A program made the translations under genes and the position numbers. Below are positions 15,368 through 22,919 of a DNA stretch of 37,275 nt, one piece after another. Origin of the DNA: an uncultured bacterium (GTDB lineage Bacteria > Verrucomicrobiota > Kiritimatiellia > RFP12 > UBA1067); the NCBI GenBank assembly GCA_902799715.1, contig CADCBS010000007.1, positions 1 through 37,275 on the forward strand, in the 5' to 3' direction. Positions within the stretch are counted from its first letter, which is position 1. Each line of letters opens with the position of its first letter. A model generated the notes under the pieces. That model was not told the origin of the DNA, made no database searches, and saw only the letters and a list, made by a program, of their open reading frames with translations.

Positions 15368-18109
15368 ATGGGCGGAATAAATTCTTTGAGCGGGCTCAAC
15401 AAGCTGAATGTGGACTTTCAGCCCGTGTTGGACACAGACGCGCAGAAAACGGGCGCGGCGGACCAGGACATCGTCCGTCCCGGCCCGGACGCCGCGCCCG
15501 GGGAGGCGCCGAAGGCGGAGAGGGCCGAGGCGAAGAGCCTGGTCCGCCAGATAGACGTGCTACTGCTGAACGCCGCCGGGAAGTCCGTGTCCGCGGACGC
15601 CGCCAAGAACGTGGACGCCGCCGGCAAGTCGCTTGTCGACAAGGGCGTTCTCACCCGGAAGGAGGCGTCGAGACTCGTCAGCCTCGCCGAAGACGCTACG
15701 GAGAAACTCAGGGCGCTGGACAGGTTCCAGGGCCGCGAACTCGCGCGCGCGCTGATGCGGGACAGGAAGACGGGCGAAACCGTCTGGAGCAAGGGCTTCT
15801 TCGGGCTGAACGGCATCGCGGACGCGGTGAAGTCGGCGATCGAGGCGCAGCAGAAGCTTTCGGCGGAGCTGGGCAGGTTCAACGGCCGCCTCGCCGCGAG
15901 CAAGGAGGTGGACGCAGACTTGCAGGACGCGTTCACGGAGCTGCAGTTCCAGTGCGACAGACGCGCGTCGGAGATCGACTCCATCGTCTTCAAGATGCAC
16001 ATGCTCGTCCAGAAGGACGCCGTGGACGGGGCCGCGGCCGATCCGGAGACCGCGGCGCTCCTCGACGCGACGTTCAAAGAGCTGATGCCGCGCGAGACGA
16101 TCCTGATGCACGGCACGGCCGAGGCGTTCGAGAAGATCGATGCGAACATCCGCGAGAAGATGCGCCCCCTCGCCGAGAAGCTGGACGCCTTTGCGGCGGA
16201 CGGAGGCAAGGTGCTGGGGGACGACGAGATCCGCGCCCTCCAGCGCGACATGGAGACGATGGAAAACGCCGTCCGCAAAGTCCGCAAGAACGGAATCGAG
16301 GCCGGGCAGGCCGGGCCGGACGGCGAAAAGCGCGTCGCGCGCATCGAAGTCGACAAGTCGCTGCTCGACGGGATGGAGAAGATACTCGCCGACGCCGCGC
16401 GCCAGATATCCGACGCGAAGAACGTCTCCGTGAAAAGGGCGCGCGAAGCGTTCCTGTGCGAGGTCAAGGCGAACCTCTGCCCGGAAAGCAAGCCCGGCTT
16501 CGCCGGGAACGCAACGGACTCCCTGATGCTCGATTTCATCCACTGCAGGAACGAGTTCGTGCTGACGCTCTACGCTTTCGCGCGGGGCGAACTGCGGGAG
16601 GCGCAGTTCGACGAGAAGTGCGACGCGTGCATCGAGATGCTGTGCAGCTCCAGGTTCGCGGGCCTCGAAAACGTGCTGCTGCATTTCAACTACGATCCGG
16701 AGTCCGCGAAGACCGTGGCCAAGACGGTGGACGGGCTGCATCTCGTGAAGGCGCAGTTCAAGGAGCTGATGAAGTCGACCGGAGAGCTGCTGAAGAACGG
16801 CGGCGGCGAGGGCATCGCGACGGGCGACGTCCGCAGGATCATGCTCGGCGAGACGGGGCTTTCCAACGTGGTCGAGGCGAAGATACGCGGGTTCAAGCCC
16901 GGCGACATCGATCCCGCCGCTGAGGAGTCGAACATCGCCGGCTCGAAGACGCTCGGCGCCGGCGCGGCGGGGAAGACGTATCTGCTGACGACGAAGTCCG
17001 GGGAGGAGCTTGTGTTCAAGCCGGAGATGGACAGCCGCATAGGCCTGTCCCACTTGCTTCTCGGCATGGGCGGCGCATACAAGGACGAGCAGAAGACGGC
17101 GAACCTGAACCTCGCCACGCAGGACGCCGCCAAGGCGCTCGGCTGCCAGGACGTGGTGGTGAAATATTCCGTGGGAAGCCACGACGGACAGTTCGGCATT
17201 TTCATGGAGAAGGCGAAGGGCGTCTCCGGCGCCGGATACGTGAAAGGCAGCGCGTCGGGCGGCGGCGGCGTGCCGCCCGCCGAGATGCACAAGATCGAAG
17301 ATCCCGCCGAACAGGCGAAAATCAAGGGCGCCATCGCGCAGAAGCTCAACAAGCTCATGTGGCTGGACCTGATCACCGGGCAGGGAGACCGGCACTGGGG
17401 CAACTACTTCGTCCACGTGGACGAGGCGACCCACGAAGTCACGGTCAAGGGGATCGACAACGACGCGTCGTTCGGCGCGACGCGCATCGGCCTGCGGAAG
17501 TTCGCGCTCGACAAGCTCCAGACCGCGCTCTACGAGCAGGAGCTGAAGAACGTCTGCAAGAAGATCCACGGCAAAGGCTGGGAGACGGAATACAAGAACC
17601 GGGTGCAGAACGACCCCTCCATCGTGCGCAGCGGCGAGACCGCGACAATCGATCTCGCGAAAGCCAGATCGCACGAGGCTAGGATGGCGATCATCCACAC
17701 GCTGGGGCTGCAGAGCATCGCGCTTCCGGAGGAGATCGACCAGGAGGTCTACGACAGGCTGATGGAGATGGACATGGACCCCGCCAAGAAGCAGGCGTAC
17801 TTCGATTCCATCGCGTCGCGGATATCCCCTGAGGCGCTGGACGCGGCCAAGGCCCGCCTGGACGAGGCCATAAGCCACGCCAAGACGCTCAAGACCTTCG
17901 GCAAGGTATACTCGGCGGAACAGTGGCGCAACGGCGGAAAGATCGCCGCGATGACCGGCTTCAAGGCGAGCGTGACGATCGCCACGTCGAAAGGCGGCAC
18001 GGTCAAGGCGGGAAACGACATCGAATGCGTGAGAGATTACAACGAGCGGCGGTGCCCGTCGTACTTCAAGCGCGAATACTTCCACATGATGTTCGCTCCG
18101 CCCAAGTGA
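15368..18109 (+). CDS. Large protein with PI3/PI4-kinase-like core, candidate type III effector
   Basis: A 913-aa protein with no signal peptide or membrane helix. About 500 N-terminal residues are strongly helical, with coiled-coil-like charge patterns, and match nothing I recognise. The core from about 525 to 710 has a Gly-rich loop GAGAAGKTY (530-538), an ATP-binding Lys551 in VFKPE, catalytic GDRHWGN (Asp674, Asn679) and IDND followed by SFG (Asp697-Gly703). GDRHxxN plus an ID(N/F) metal-binding motif is the hallmark of the phosphatidylinositol 3/4-kinase fold. Related HipA-like kinases keep the Asp/Asn pair but not this motif. The active-site residues look complete. The substrate, lipid or protein, cannot be told. 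A Gly/Ser-rich loop near 625-637 interrupts the core. A strong AGGAGG site precedes the ATG, and the chaperone gene lies just upstream. Confidence 0.8.
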   Translation: MGGINSLSGLNKLNVDFQPVLDTDAQKTGAADQDIVRPGPDAAPGEAPKAERAEAKSLVRQIDVLLLNAAGKSVSADAAKNVDAAGKSLVDKGVLTRKEASRLVSLAEDATEKLRALDRFQGRELARALMRDRKTGETVWSKGFFGLNGIADAVKSAIEAQQKLSAELGRFNGRLAASKEVDADLQDAFTELQFQCDRRASEIDSIVFKMHMLVQKDAVDGAAADPETAALLDATFKELMPRETILMHGTAEAFEKIDANIREKMRPLAEKLDAFAADGGKVLGDDEIRALQRDMETMENAVRKVRKNGIEAGQAGPDGEKRVARIEVDKSLLDGMEKILADAARQISDAKNVSVKRAREAFLCEVKANLCPESKPGFAGNATDSLMLDFIHCRNEFVLTLYAFARGELREAQFDEKCDACIEMLCSSRFAGLENVLLHFNYDPESAKTVAKTVDGLHLVKAQFKELMKSTGELLKNGGGEGIATGDVRRIMLGETGLSNVVEAKIRGFKPGDIDPAAEESNIAGSKTLGAGAAGKTYLLTTKSGEELVFKPEMDSRIGLSHLLLGMGGAYKDEQKTANLNLATQDAAKALGCQDVVVKYSVGSHDGQFGIFMEKAKGVSGAGYVKGSASGGGGVPPAEMHKIEDPAEQAKIKGAIAQKLNKLMWLDLITGQGDRHWGNYFVHVDEATHEVTVKGIDNDASFGATRIGLRKFALDKLQTALYEQELKNVCKKIHGKGWETEYKNRVQNDPSIVRSGETATIDLAKARSHEARMAIIHTLGLQSIALPEEIDQEVYDRLMEMDMDPAKKQAYFDSIASRISPEALDAAKARLDEAISHAKTLKTFGKVYSAEQWRNGGKIAAMTGFKASVTIATSKGGTVKAGNDIECVRDYNERRCPSYFKREYFHMMFAPPK

Positions 18110-18131
18110 CGGCACGGGCATGGAGTCCCAC

Positions 18132-18587
18132 ATGGAAGACGACATCGAAGCGAGACGCGCGGAGGCGGTGGAGGATCTCAGGGCCGCTTCCGCCGGAATC
18201 GAATCGGGCGAGGGGCTGACGCGCTTCGCCGGAGGACACGGCATCCAGAGCAGGGTGTTCGAGTTCTCGTGGAGCGATCCGGCGCTCGAGATATCCTTCC
18301 GCCTCCCCTGCGCCCGGATACTTTCGGACGAGGCGTCGCAGAAAGCCGACGACGAGGAGATATGCGCGGCGATCCGCATGGCCATGCTCCTCTTGACGGC
18401 GGCCGGGCGCGTGGAGCCGCCGGGGACCAGGATAGAGGTCTCGTGCAACGAGCGCGGCGCGGCGTATGCGGTCTATGCGCCGGACGGGGAGCTGGAAGAT
18501 TCCGGCACGGACTGGGCGCCGCTCGTCAAGCGCTTCGCGGCGGAAGCCGGCGACGGCCGCGAGCCGTTTTCGATCATCTGGCCGTGA
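18132..18587 (+). CDS. Small acidic protein of unknown function downstream of the PIK-like gene
   Basis: A 151-aa acidic soluble protein that I do not recognise. It starts with a helix rich in Glu, Asp and Arg, continues with alternating strands (SRVFEFSW, LEISFRL), a central helix EICAAIRMAMLLLTAAG, two more strands and a terminal helix-strand ending in FSIIWP. Size, acidity and position next to a candidate effector are like a secretion chaperone, but the CesT signature is absent, so this stays a guess. The ATG at 18132 has GGAG six bases upstream and is preferred to the ATG at 18120, which has none. It lies 22 bases after the PIK-like gene and is followed 18 bases later by a terminator, so it ends that transcript. 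Confidence 0.7.
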   Translation: MEDDIEARRAEAVEDLRAASAGIESGEGLTRFAGGHGIQSRVFEFSWSDPALEISFRLPCARILSDEASQKADDEEICAAIRMAMLLLTAAGRVEPPGTRIEVSCNERGAAYAVYAPDGELEDSGTDWAPLVKRFAAEAGDGREPFSIIWP

Positions 18588-18605
18588 TTCCGCAGGAAGG
18601 GACCG

Positions 18606-18638
18606 GCGATGGCGTCCGGCGCGGCCGCCTCGCTTTTT
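18606..18638 (+). terminator. Rho-independent terminator closing the effector locus
   Basis: GCGA-T-GGCG (18606-18614) pairs with CGCC-TCGC (18626-18633), an 8-bp stem with one bulged T and an 11-base loop. Five T follow (18634-18638). It sits just after the 151-aa gene and before the next promoter. Confidence 0.65.
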
Positions 18639-18653
18639 CCGCGAAACGGCGGT

Positions 18654-18682
18654 TTGACCTGCCGCGGCCGGTTTGGTAGAAT
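18654..18682 (+). promoter_or_regulatory. Promoter of the GDPD-DUF4091 pair
   Basis: A TTGACC -35 (18654-18659), a 17-base spacer and a TAGAAT -10 (18677-18682), with the extended TG at 18674-18675. It is the best full match to a housekeeping sigma-70 promoter in the window. The leader to the ATG at 18738 would be about 49 bases. Confidence 0.8.
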
Positions 18683-18737
18683 CACGGCCAGAATCCCGCG
18701 CGGAGCATCGCGTGGCGGAAAAAGAAAGGGTTATGCA

Positions 18738-19658
18738 ATGAACGTCAAGACATGCGCCGCCGTGGCGGCGGCAGTGCTTGCCGGCGCGGCGGCCGCGGCG
18801 GCGAAGCCATCGTACAAGACTCTCATATCGCACCGCGGCGAGTCGGTGGACGCGCCGGAGAACACGCTTCCGGCGTTCAAGACCGCGGTCGAGCGCGGAT
18901 TCGGATTCGAGTGCGACGTGTACCTGTCGACCGACGGCAGGGTGTTCACCTTCCACGACGGGAACCTGAACAGGACGTCCGGCGGCAAGAACAAGAAGCC
19001 CTGCCGCGAGGCGAGCTGGGAGGAAGACCTCAAGGACCTCGACGTGGGCGGATGGGGCCCGTGGAAAGGAAGCAAGTTCGAGGGCACGCGCCCGGCGCTG
19101 CTGGAGGAAGTGCTGGAACTCGCCCGCGACGGCCGCTACATCTACGTGGAAGTGAAGGTCGGCCCGGAGATCGTGCCGTATATAAAGCGGGTTTTCGCGA
19201 AGCAGTCGAAGGCTACGCCCGCCAACGCGCTTTTCATCACGTTCAACAACGACACGTGCAGAGAGCTGAAGAAGCAGATGCCCGAATACAAAGTGTACTG
19301 GCTGACCGGCTCGCGCGTGAAGACGCCGGACGGCGACGTCGCGCCGGTGACGGCCAGATACATCATAGACAACCTGAAGGACATGGGCGTGGACGGCGTG
19401 GACTGCCACTACGGCGACGACTGCGTGACGAAAGAGCTCGTGGACGAAGTGAAGGCCGCGGGGTACGAGTTCCACGTGTGGACGGTGGACAGCCTTCCGC
19501 GGACGCTCGAGGCGTTCAAGCGCGGCGCGCAGACCGTGACGACCAACTGCGCCCGCAAGCAGCTGCGCGAATACAAGGCGCTGAAAAAGGCGAAAGGCGC
19601 GGCCGGCAAGAAGAAGGCTGGCGCGAAGAAGGCGCGCGCAGGAAAGGAAGCGGATTGA
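18738..19658 (+). CDS. Secreted glycerophosphodiester phosphodiesterase
   Basis: A 306-aa exported enzyme of the GDPD family that hydrolyses deacylated phospholipids to glycerol-3-phosphate and an alcohol. A short Ala-rich signal peptide (residues 1-22) is followed by the catalytic motif SHRGESVDAPENT (His32, Arg33, Glu41, Asn42), ECDVYLSTDG with the metal-binding Glu58 and Asp60, and FHDGNLNRT with His73, all intact. The mature length is normal for periplasmic GlpQ/UgpQ-like enzymes. The last 30 residues are a Lys/Ala-rich tail (KKAKGAAGKKKAGAKKA), unusual for the family and probably flexible and strongly basic. The start at 18738 gives the signal peptide and follows AAAGAAAGGG. The stop overlaps the start of the DUF4091 gene (TGATG), so the two are coupled. 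Confidence 0.9.
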   Translation: MNVKTCAAVAAAVLAGAAAAAAKPSYKTLISHRGESVDAPENTLPAFKTAVERGFGFECDVYLSTDGRVFTFHDGNLNRTSGGKNKKPCREASWEEDLKDLDVGGWGPWKGSKFEGTRPALLEEVLELARDGRYIYVEVKVGPEIVPYIKRVFAKQSKATPANALFITFNNDTCRELKKQMPEYKVYWLTGSRVKTPDGDVAPVTARYIIDNLKDMGVDGVDCHYGDDCVTKELVDEVKAAGYEFHVWTVDSLPRTLEAFKRGAQTVTTNCARKQLREYKALKKAKGAAGKKKAGAKKARAGKEAD

Positions 19659-21343
19659 TGGCGCGCACGGTGTTCTGCAGGGCCGCGGGAAGGGCGAAGG
19701 CCGCAGTCGCGGCGGCGCTTTTCTGCGCGGCGGGGGTTCCGGCGGCGGGTTTCGAGGCGGCGGTGGCCGATCCGATGGAGTGGCTGTATGCCGACTCGAC
19801 AGTCGCGGGCGCGGTGCGCATGGCGGAAATCGACGTTCCGGCGAACGGCGTGGTGGACGCCAACATCCTGGTGGAAGGGCTCGAGCCGGGCGCGGAGGTG
19901 AAAGTCTCCGCGGAGCCGGCCGCGGGCGCGGAATGGTACGCCATGCGCGCGATTCCCGTGAAGCGCAACACCGGGGTGCGCGGCTTCCTGGAGGCCAAGC
20001 CGGGTCAGAACCCGCACGTGGCGCGGCGCGCGCCGTTCGAGGTGTTCGACATCCTGGAGCCGCTGAAGCCGGCGGCGCCGGGCGCGGCGGCGGTGGCGGC
20101 GCCGGGCCGCATGGCGGCGTTCAGGTTCCGGTCGGCGCGCCCGGCCGGGGCGGCGCCGTACACGCTGCGCTTCAAGGTGTCGCACCGCGGCGCGGAGCGC
20201 GAACTCGCGCTGAAGGTGAACGTGTGGAAGGCGAAGCTCCCGCCGGTCGGCAAGGACAGCTTCAAGTACGTGAACTGGATCAGCGAAGCGTGCATAGCGC
20301 GGACGCACGGGCTGGAAATCTGGAGCGAAGAGTTCTGGGCGATGCTGGACAAGTACTTCGCCCTGGCGGCGTCGGGAAGGCAGAACATGCTGCGGCTGCA
20401 AGTGCTCGAAATGGACGCGGACGGGCGGTCCCGGCTGGACGGCGCGCGCATGGAGCGGCTGCTCGCGCTCTGCGGCAGGCACGGCTTCTGGTATCTGTGC
20501 GGGCCGCACCTCGCGGGATTCTCGAACGGATGGGGCTCGCCGACGTTCTACGCGCGCGGCACGACGAACGTGACGACGACCGACGCCGGCGCGCTCGCGA
20601 TAGCGCGGGCGGCGCGCCAGCTGCACGCCGCCATAGAGAAGTACGGCCTGCGCGACCGCTGGTACCAGCACGTGGCCGACGAGCCGGGCGGGAAGAACGT
20701 GTCGGAGTACCGCATCACCGCCGGGATAGTGCGCAGGTACATGCCGGGCGTGCGGACGGTGGACGCGGTGGAGGAGCCTTCGTTCGCCGGCGCGATGGAC
20801 GTGTGGTGCCCGAAGGTCGACTCCTTCGAGCGCAACCGCGCGAAGTACGACGTCTACCGCAGGGACTTCGGCGATTCGGTGTGGTGCTACACGTGCTGCG
20901 TACCCGGCGGGAAGTGGATGAACCGCACGCTGGACGGCGAGCTGCTGCGCCCGGCGCTGATACCGTGGGGCGCGACGATGTACGGAATCGACGGCTTCCT
21001 GCACTGGGGCTTCAACTGCTGGCAGCGGGACCAGGACCCGTTCAAGGAGCCGTACCCGAAGAAGTGGGGCGGGGCGAACAACGGAAACTCGCTGCCGCCG
21101 GGCGACACGCACATAGTGTATCCGGGGCCGGACGGCCCGTGGCCGAGCGTCCGGCTGGAGTCCACGCGCTCCGGGATGGAGGACGCCGACCTGCTGCTGG
21201 CGCTGCGCGGGAAAGACCCGGCGCGGGCCGACGCGGTGACGCGGATGGCGGTGCGCGGCTTCGCCGATTACGCGAAAACCTGCCCGGAATACCGCAAGGC
21301 CCGGAAGGCCCTTTTGGAGGCCGTTTCGGATACAATAAAATAA
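19658..21343 (+). CDS. Secreted DUF4091 (GH123-like) protein
   Basis: A 561-aa protein with an N-terminal signal peptide (basic start, Ala-rich core to about residue 30). Residues 35-190 form a beta-rich domain with AAPYTLRFKVSHRG-type strands. The remainder resembles the DUF4091 TIM-barrel family, relatives of the GH123 beta-N-acetylgalactosaminidases. WYQHVADEP (Asp341, Glu342) sits where GH123 enzymes keep their catalytic Asp-Glu pair, and GFLHWGFNCW and SVRLESTRSGMEDADLL are typical DUF4091 end motifs. A glycosidase acting on amino-sugar glycans is likely; the exact substrate is not known. The ATG overlaps the GDPD stop. No clear terminator follows before the hydrogenase operon. Confidence 0.8.
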   Translation: MARTVFCRAAGRAKAAVAAALFCAAGVPAAGFEAAVADPMEWLYADSTVAGAVRMAEIDVPANGVVDANILVEGLEPGAEVKVSAEPAAGAEWYAMRAIPVKRNTGVRGFLEAKPGQNPHVARRAPFEVFDILEPLKPAAPGAAAVAAPGRMAAFRFRSARPAGAAPYTLRFKVSHRGAERELALKVNVWKAKLPPVGKDSFKYVNWISEACIARTHGLEIWSEEFWAMLDKYFALAASGRQNMLRLQVLEMDADGRSRLDGARMERLLALCGRHGFWYLCGPHLAGFSNGWGSPTFYARGTTNVTTTDAGALAIARAARQLHAAIEKYGLRDRWYQHVADEPGGKNVSEYRITAGIVRRYMPGVRTVDAVEEPSFAGAMDVWCPKVDSFERNRAKYDVYRRDFGDSVWCYTCCVPGGKWMNRTLDGELLRPALIPWGATMYGIDGFLHWGFNCWQRDQDPFKEPYPKKWGGANNGNSLPPGDTHIVYPGPDGPWPSVRLESTRSGMEDADLLLALRGKDPARADAVTRMAVRGFADYAKTCPEYRKARKALLEAVSDTIK

Positions 21344-21346
21344 CCA

Positions 21347-21376
21347 TTGCCTAACAAGACGGTTTTTTGGGATACT
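21347..21376 (+). promoter_or_regulatory. Possible promoter of the hydrogenase operon
   Basis: TTGCCT (21347-21352), an 18-base spacer and GATACT (21371-21376), each 4 of 6 to consensus. The leader to the GTG at 21412 would be about 28 bases. It lacks the extended TG seen at the other promoters, so it is only a candidate. No operator or Fe-S regulator site is recognisable. Confidence 0.35.
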
Positions 21377-21411
21377 CTACACCGATTCACACACCACAAC
21401 GGAGTTCCAAA

Positions 21412-21888
21412 GTGAGCGACACCACCGAGAAGATGACGCCCGAGCTCGAGGCGTTCATCAAAGACTGGAAATCCAAGCCCGGCAACCTGATCATGGTCCT
21501 GCACAGGGTCCAGCAGGTCTACGGGTACATTCCGCGCAACATAGCGATCGAGACGGCGAAGCTGCTCGACGTTCCGCTGGCGAAGATATACGGCGTCATA
21601 ACCTTCTACAATTTCTTCAAATTGCAGAAGGCCGGCAAGTATCTGGTCCAGGTGTGCCTTGGCACGGCGTGCTACCTGCGCGGCGGCGACGACCTCGTGA
21701 AAGAGTTCGAGAAGCAGCTCGGCGTGGGGCTGAACGTCACCACGCCGGACGGGCTGTTCTCGGTCGAGGCGGTGCGCTGCCTGGGCTGCTGCGGCCTGGC
21801 GCCGGTCGTCGTCGTGAACGGCGAGGTGCACGGCAAGCTCGCCGCGAAGGACGTGGCGGGCCTGATCGAAAAGTGCCGCAACGCCTGA
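21412..21888 (+). CDS. hydC: [FeFe] hydrogenase gamma subunit, NuoE-like
   Basis: A 158-aa thioredoxin-fold [2Fe-2S] protein that passes electrons to the flavin subunit of a multimeric cytoplasmic hydrogenase. Four cysteines fit NuoE: Cys82 and Cys87 in CLGTACYLRG, and Cys123 and Cys127 in CLGCCGL. The N-terminal part (ELEAFIKDWKSKPGNLIMVLHRVQQVYGYIP) is also typical. The start is GTG at 21412 with GGAG seven bases before it; a frame opening 45 bases earlier has no ribosome binding site. Thermotoga HydC is of the same length. It opens a five-gene run with short gaps (13, 47, 29 and 19 bases). Confidence 0.92.
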   Translation: MSDTTEKMTPELEAFIKDWKSKPGNLIMVLHRVQQVYGYIPRNIAIETAKLLDVPLAKIYGVITFYNFFKLQKAGKYLVQVCLGTACYLRGGDDLVKEFEKQLGVGLNVTTPDGLFSVEAVRCLGCCGLAPVVVVNGEVHGKLAAKDVAGLIEKCRNA

Positions 21889-21901
21889 CGGGGGCGACGG
21901 G

Positions 21902-22447
21902 ATGCACGCCACGATATCGGACGTGATCTGCGACACCGTGCAGAACTCCATCGAGGCGGGCGCCCGTAACATAGAACTTGCGCTGACGGAAGACGGACGC
22001 ATGATCCGCGTGGAGATAAAAGACGACGGCAAAGGCATGGACGAAGCCACGCTCGCGAGGGTGTGGGACCCGTTCTACACCGAGCCGGGCAAGCACGCCG
22101 CGAGGCGCGTGGGCCTGGGGCTGCCGCTTCTCCGCCAGATCGCGGAATCGACCGGCGGCGGGGTGTCGCTGAAAAGCGAAAAAGGCAGAGGCACCGACCT
22201 TGCGTACTCGTTCGCGGCGGACAACGTGGACACGCCGCCGATGGGCGACATAGCGGGGACGGTGCTGACGCTGTTCAACTACGAAGGCGCCTTCGAGCTC
22301 GTGTTCAGGCACGCGCGCGGCGGCGGAGAATACGAAATCTCGAGATCGGAGCTGGCGGACGCGGCGGGATCGCTGCAGGACGCGCAGGGGCTCGCCCTGG
22401 CGTCGCAGTTCCTCCGCGCGCAGGAAGAGTCCCTTCCGGCCGCATGA
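21902..22447 (+). CDS. HATPase-domain protein of the hydrogenase operon
   Basis: A 181-aa protein with a GHKL (histidine-kinase-type) ATP-binding domain and no dimerisation/phosphoacceptor domain. It has the N-box DTVQNSIEAGA (11-21, Asn15), the G1 box DDGKGM (41-46) and the G2 box GLGLPLL (71-77). The remaining 80 residues contain strands and a terminal helix of no known function. Small HATPase proteins of this type occur between the hydC and hydB genes in many anaerobes' bifurcating hydrogenase clusters, so a role in regulation or assembly is plausible but not established. It lacks the conserved His of sensor kinases, so it cannot autophosphorylate in the usual way. A weak G-rich site precedes the ATG. 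Confidence 0.8.
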   Translation: MHATISDVICDTVQNSIEAGARNIELALTEDGRMIRVEIKDDGKGMDEATLARVWDPFYTEPGKHAARRVGLGLPLLRQIAESTGGGVSLKSEKGRGTDLAYSFAADNVDTPPMGDIAGTVLTLFNYEGAFELVFRHARGGGEYEISRSELADAAGSLQDAQGLALASQFLRAQEESLPAA

Positions 22448-22494
22448 CGGCCGCCGCTCCCCGGAAAACGGTTTGCACACAGGAGTAAAACAAA

Positions 22495-22890
22495 ATGGCT
22501 AAACTCACACTCGACGACCTGCGCAAGATGCGCGACAAGACCCAGCAGGCGATGTCCATGCGCGACTCGTCAAAGAAAGACATCCAGGTGATAGTGGGGA
22601 TGGGCACGTGCGGCATCGCCGCCGGCGCCAAGGACACCTTCGGCGCGATCGTCGACGCGATCGCCGAGAAGGGCCTCACGAACGTCCTCGTGCGGCAGAC
22701 GGGCTGCATGGGCCTCTGCCACTCGGAGCCGACGGTGGAGGTGGTCGCGCCCGACATGCCGGCCGTGATCTACGGAAACGTGGACGCCGCCGTGGCGCGC
22801 GAGATCGTGGACACGCACATCGTGGGCCGCAAGCTCCTCGACGGCCACATCTGCGACCGCCCGTCGATCGACATCATCACGAACAAGTAA
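22495..22890 (+). CDS. Small [2Fe-2S] ferredoxin-like subunit of the hydrogenase cluster
   Basis: A 131-aa thioredoxin-like ferredoxin domain protein. The N-terminal 30 residues are a charged helix. The domain then begins IQVIVGMGTCGIAAGAK, with Cys39, and continues to TGCMGLCHSEP with Cys71 and Cys75. Classical members have four cluster cysteines; the second of the first pair is missing here. A late Cys in HICDRPSI could take its place. This partner subunit is common in bifurcating hydrogenase operons between the HATPase and NuoF-like genes, where its N-terminus resembles that of HydB. The ribosome binding site CAGGAG lies before the ATG. Confidence 0.82.
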   Translation: MAKLTLDDLRKMRDKTQQAMSMRDSSKKDIQVIVGMGTCGIAAGAKDTFGAIVDAIAEKGLTNVLVRQTGCMGLCHSEPTVEVVAPDMPAVIYGNVDAAVAREIVDTHIVGRKLLDGHICDRPSIDIITNK

Positions 22891-22919
22891 ACAGTCATAA
22901 GCGACGGAGAACCGCACAA

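Noticed and set aside
21331-21336. TACAAT at the end of the DUF4091 gene as the hydrogenase -10 box
   Set aside because: No acceptable -35 lies 16-18 bases upstream, and TTGGAG is only 11 bases away.
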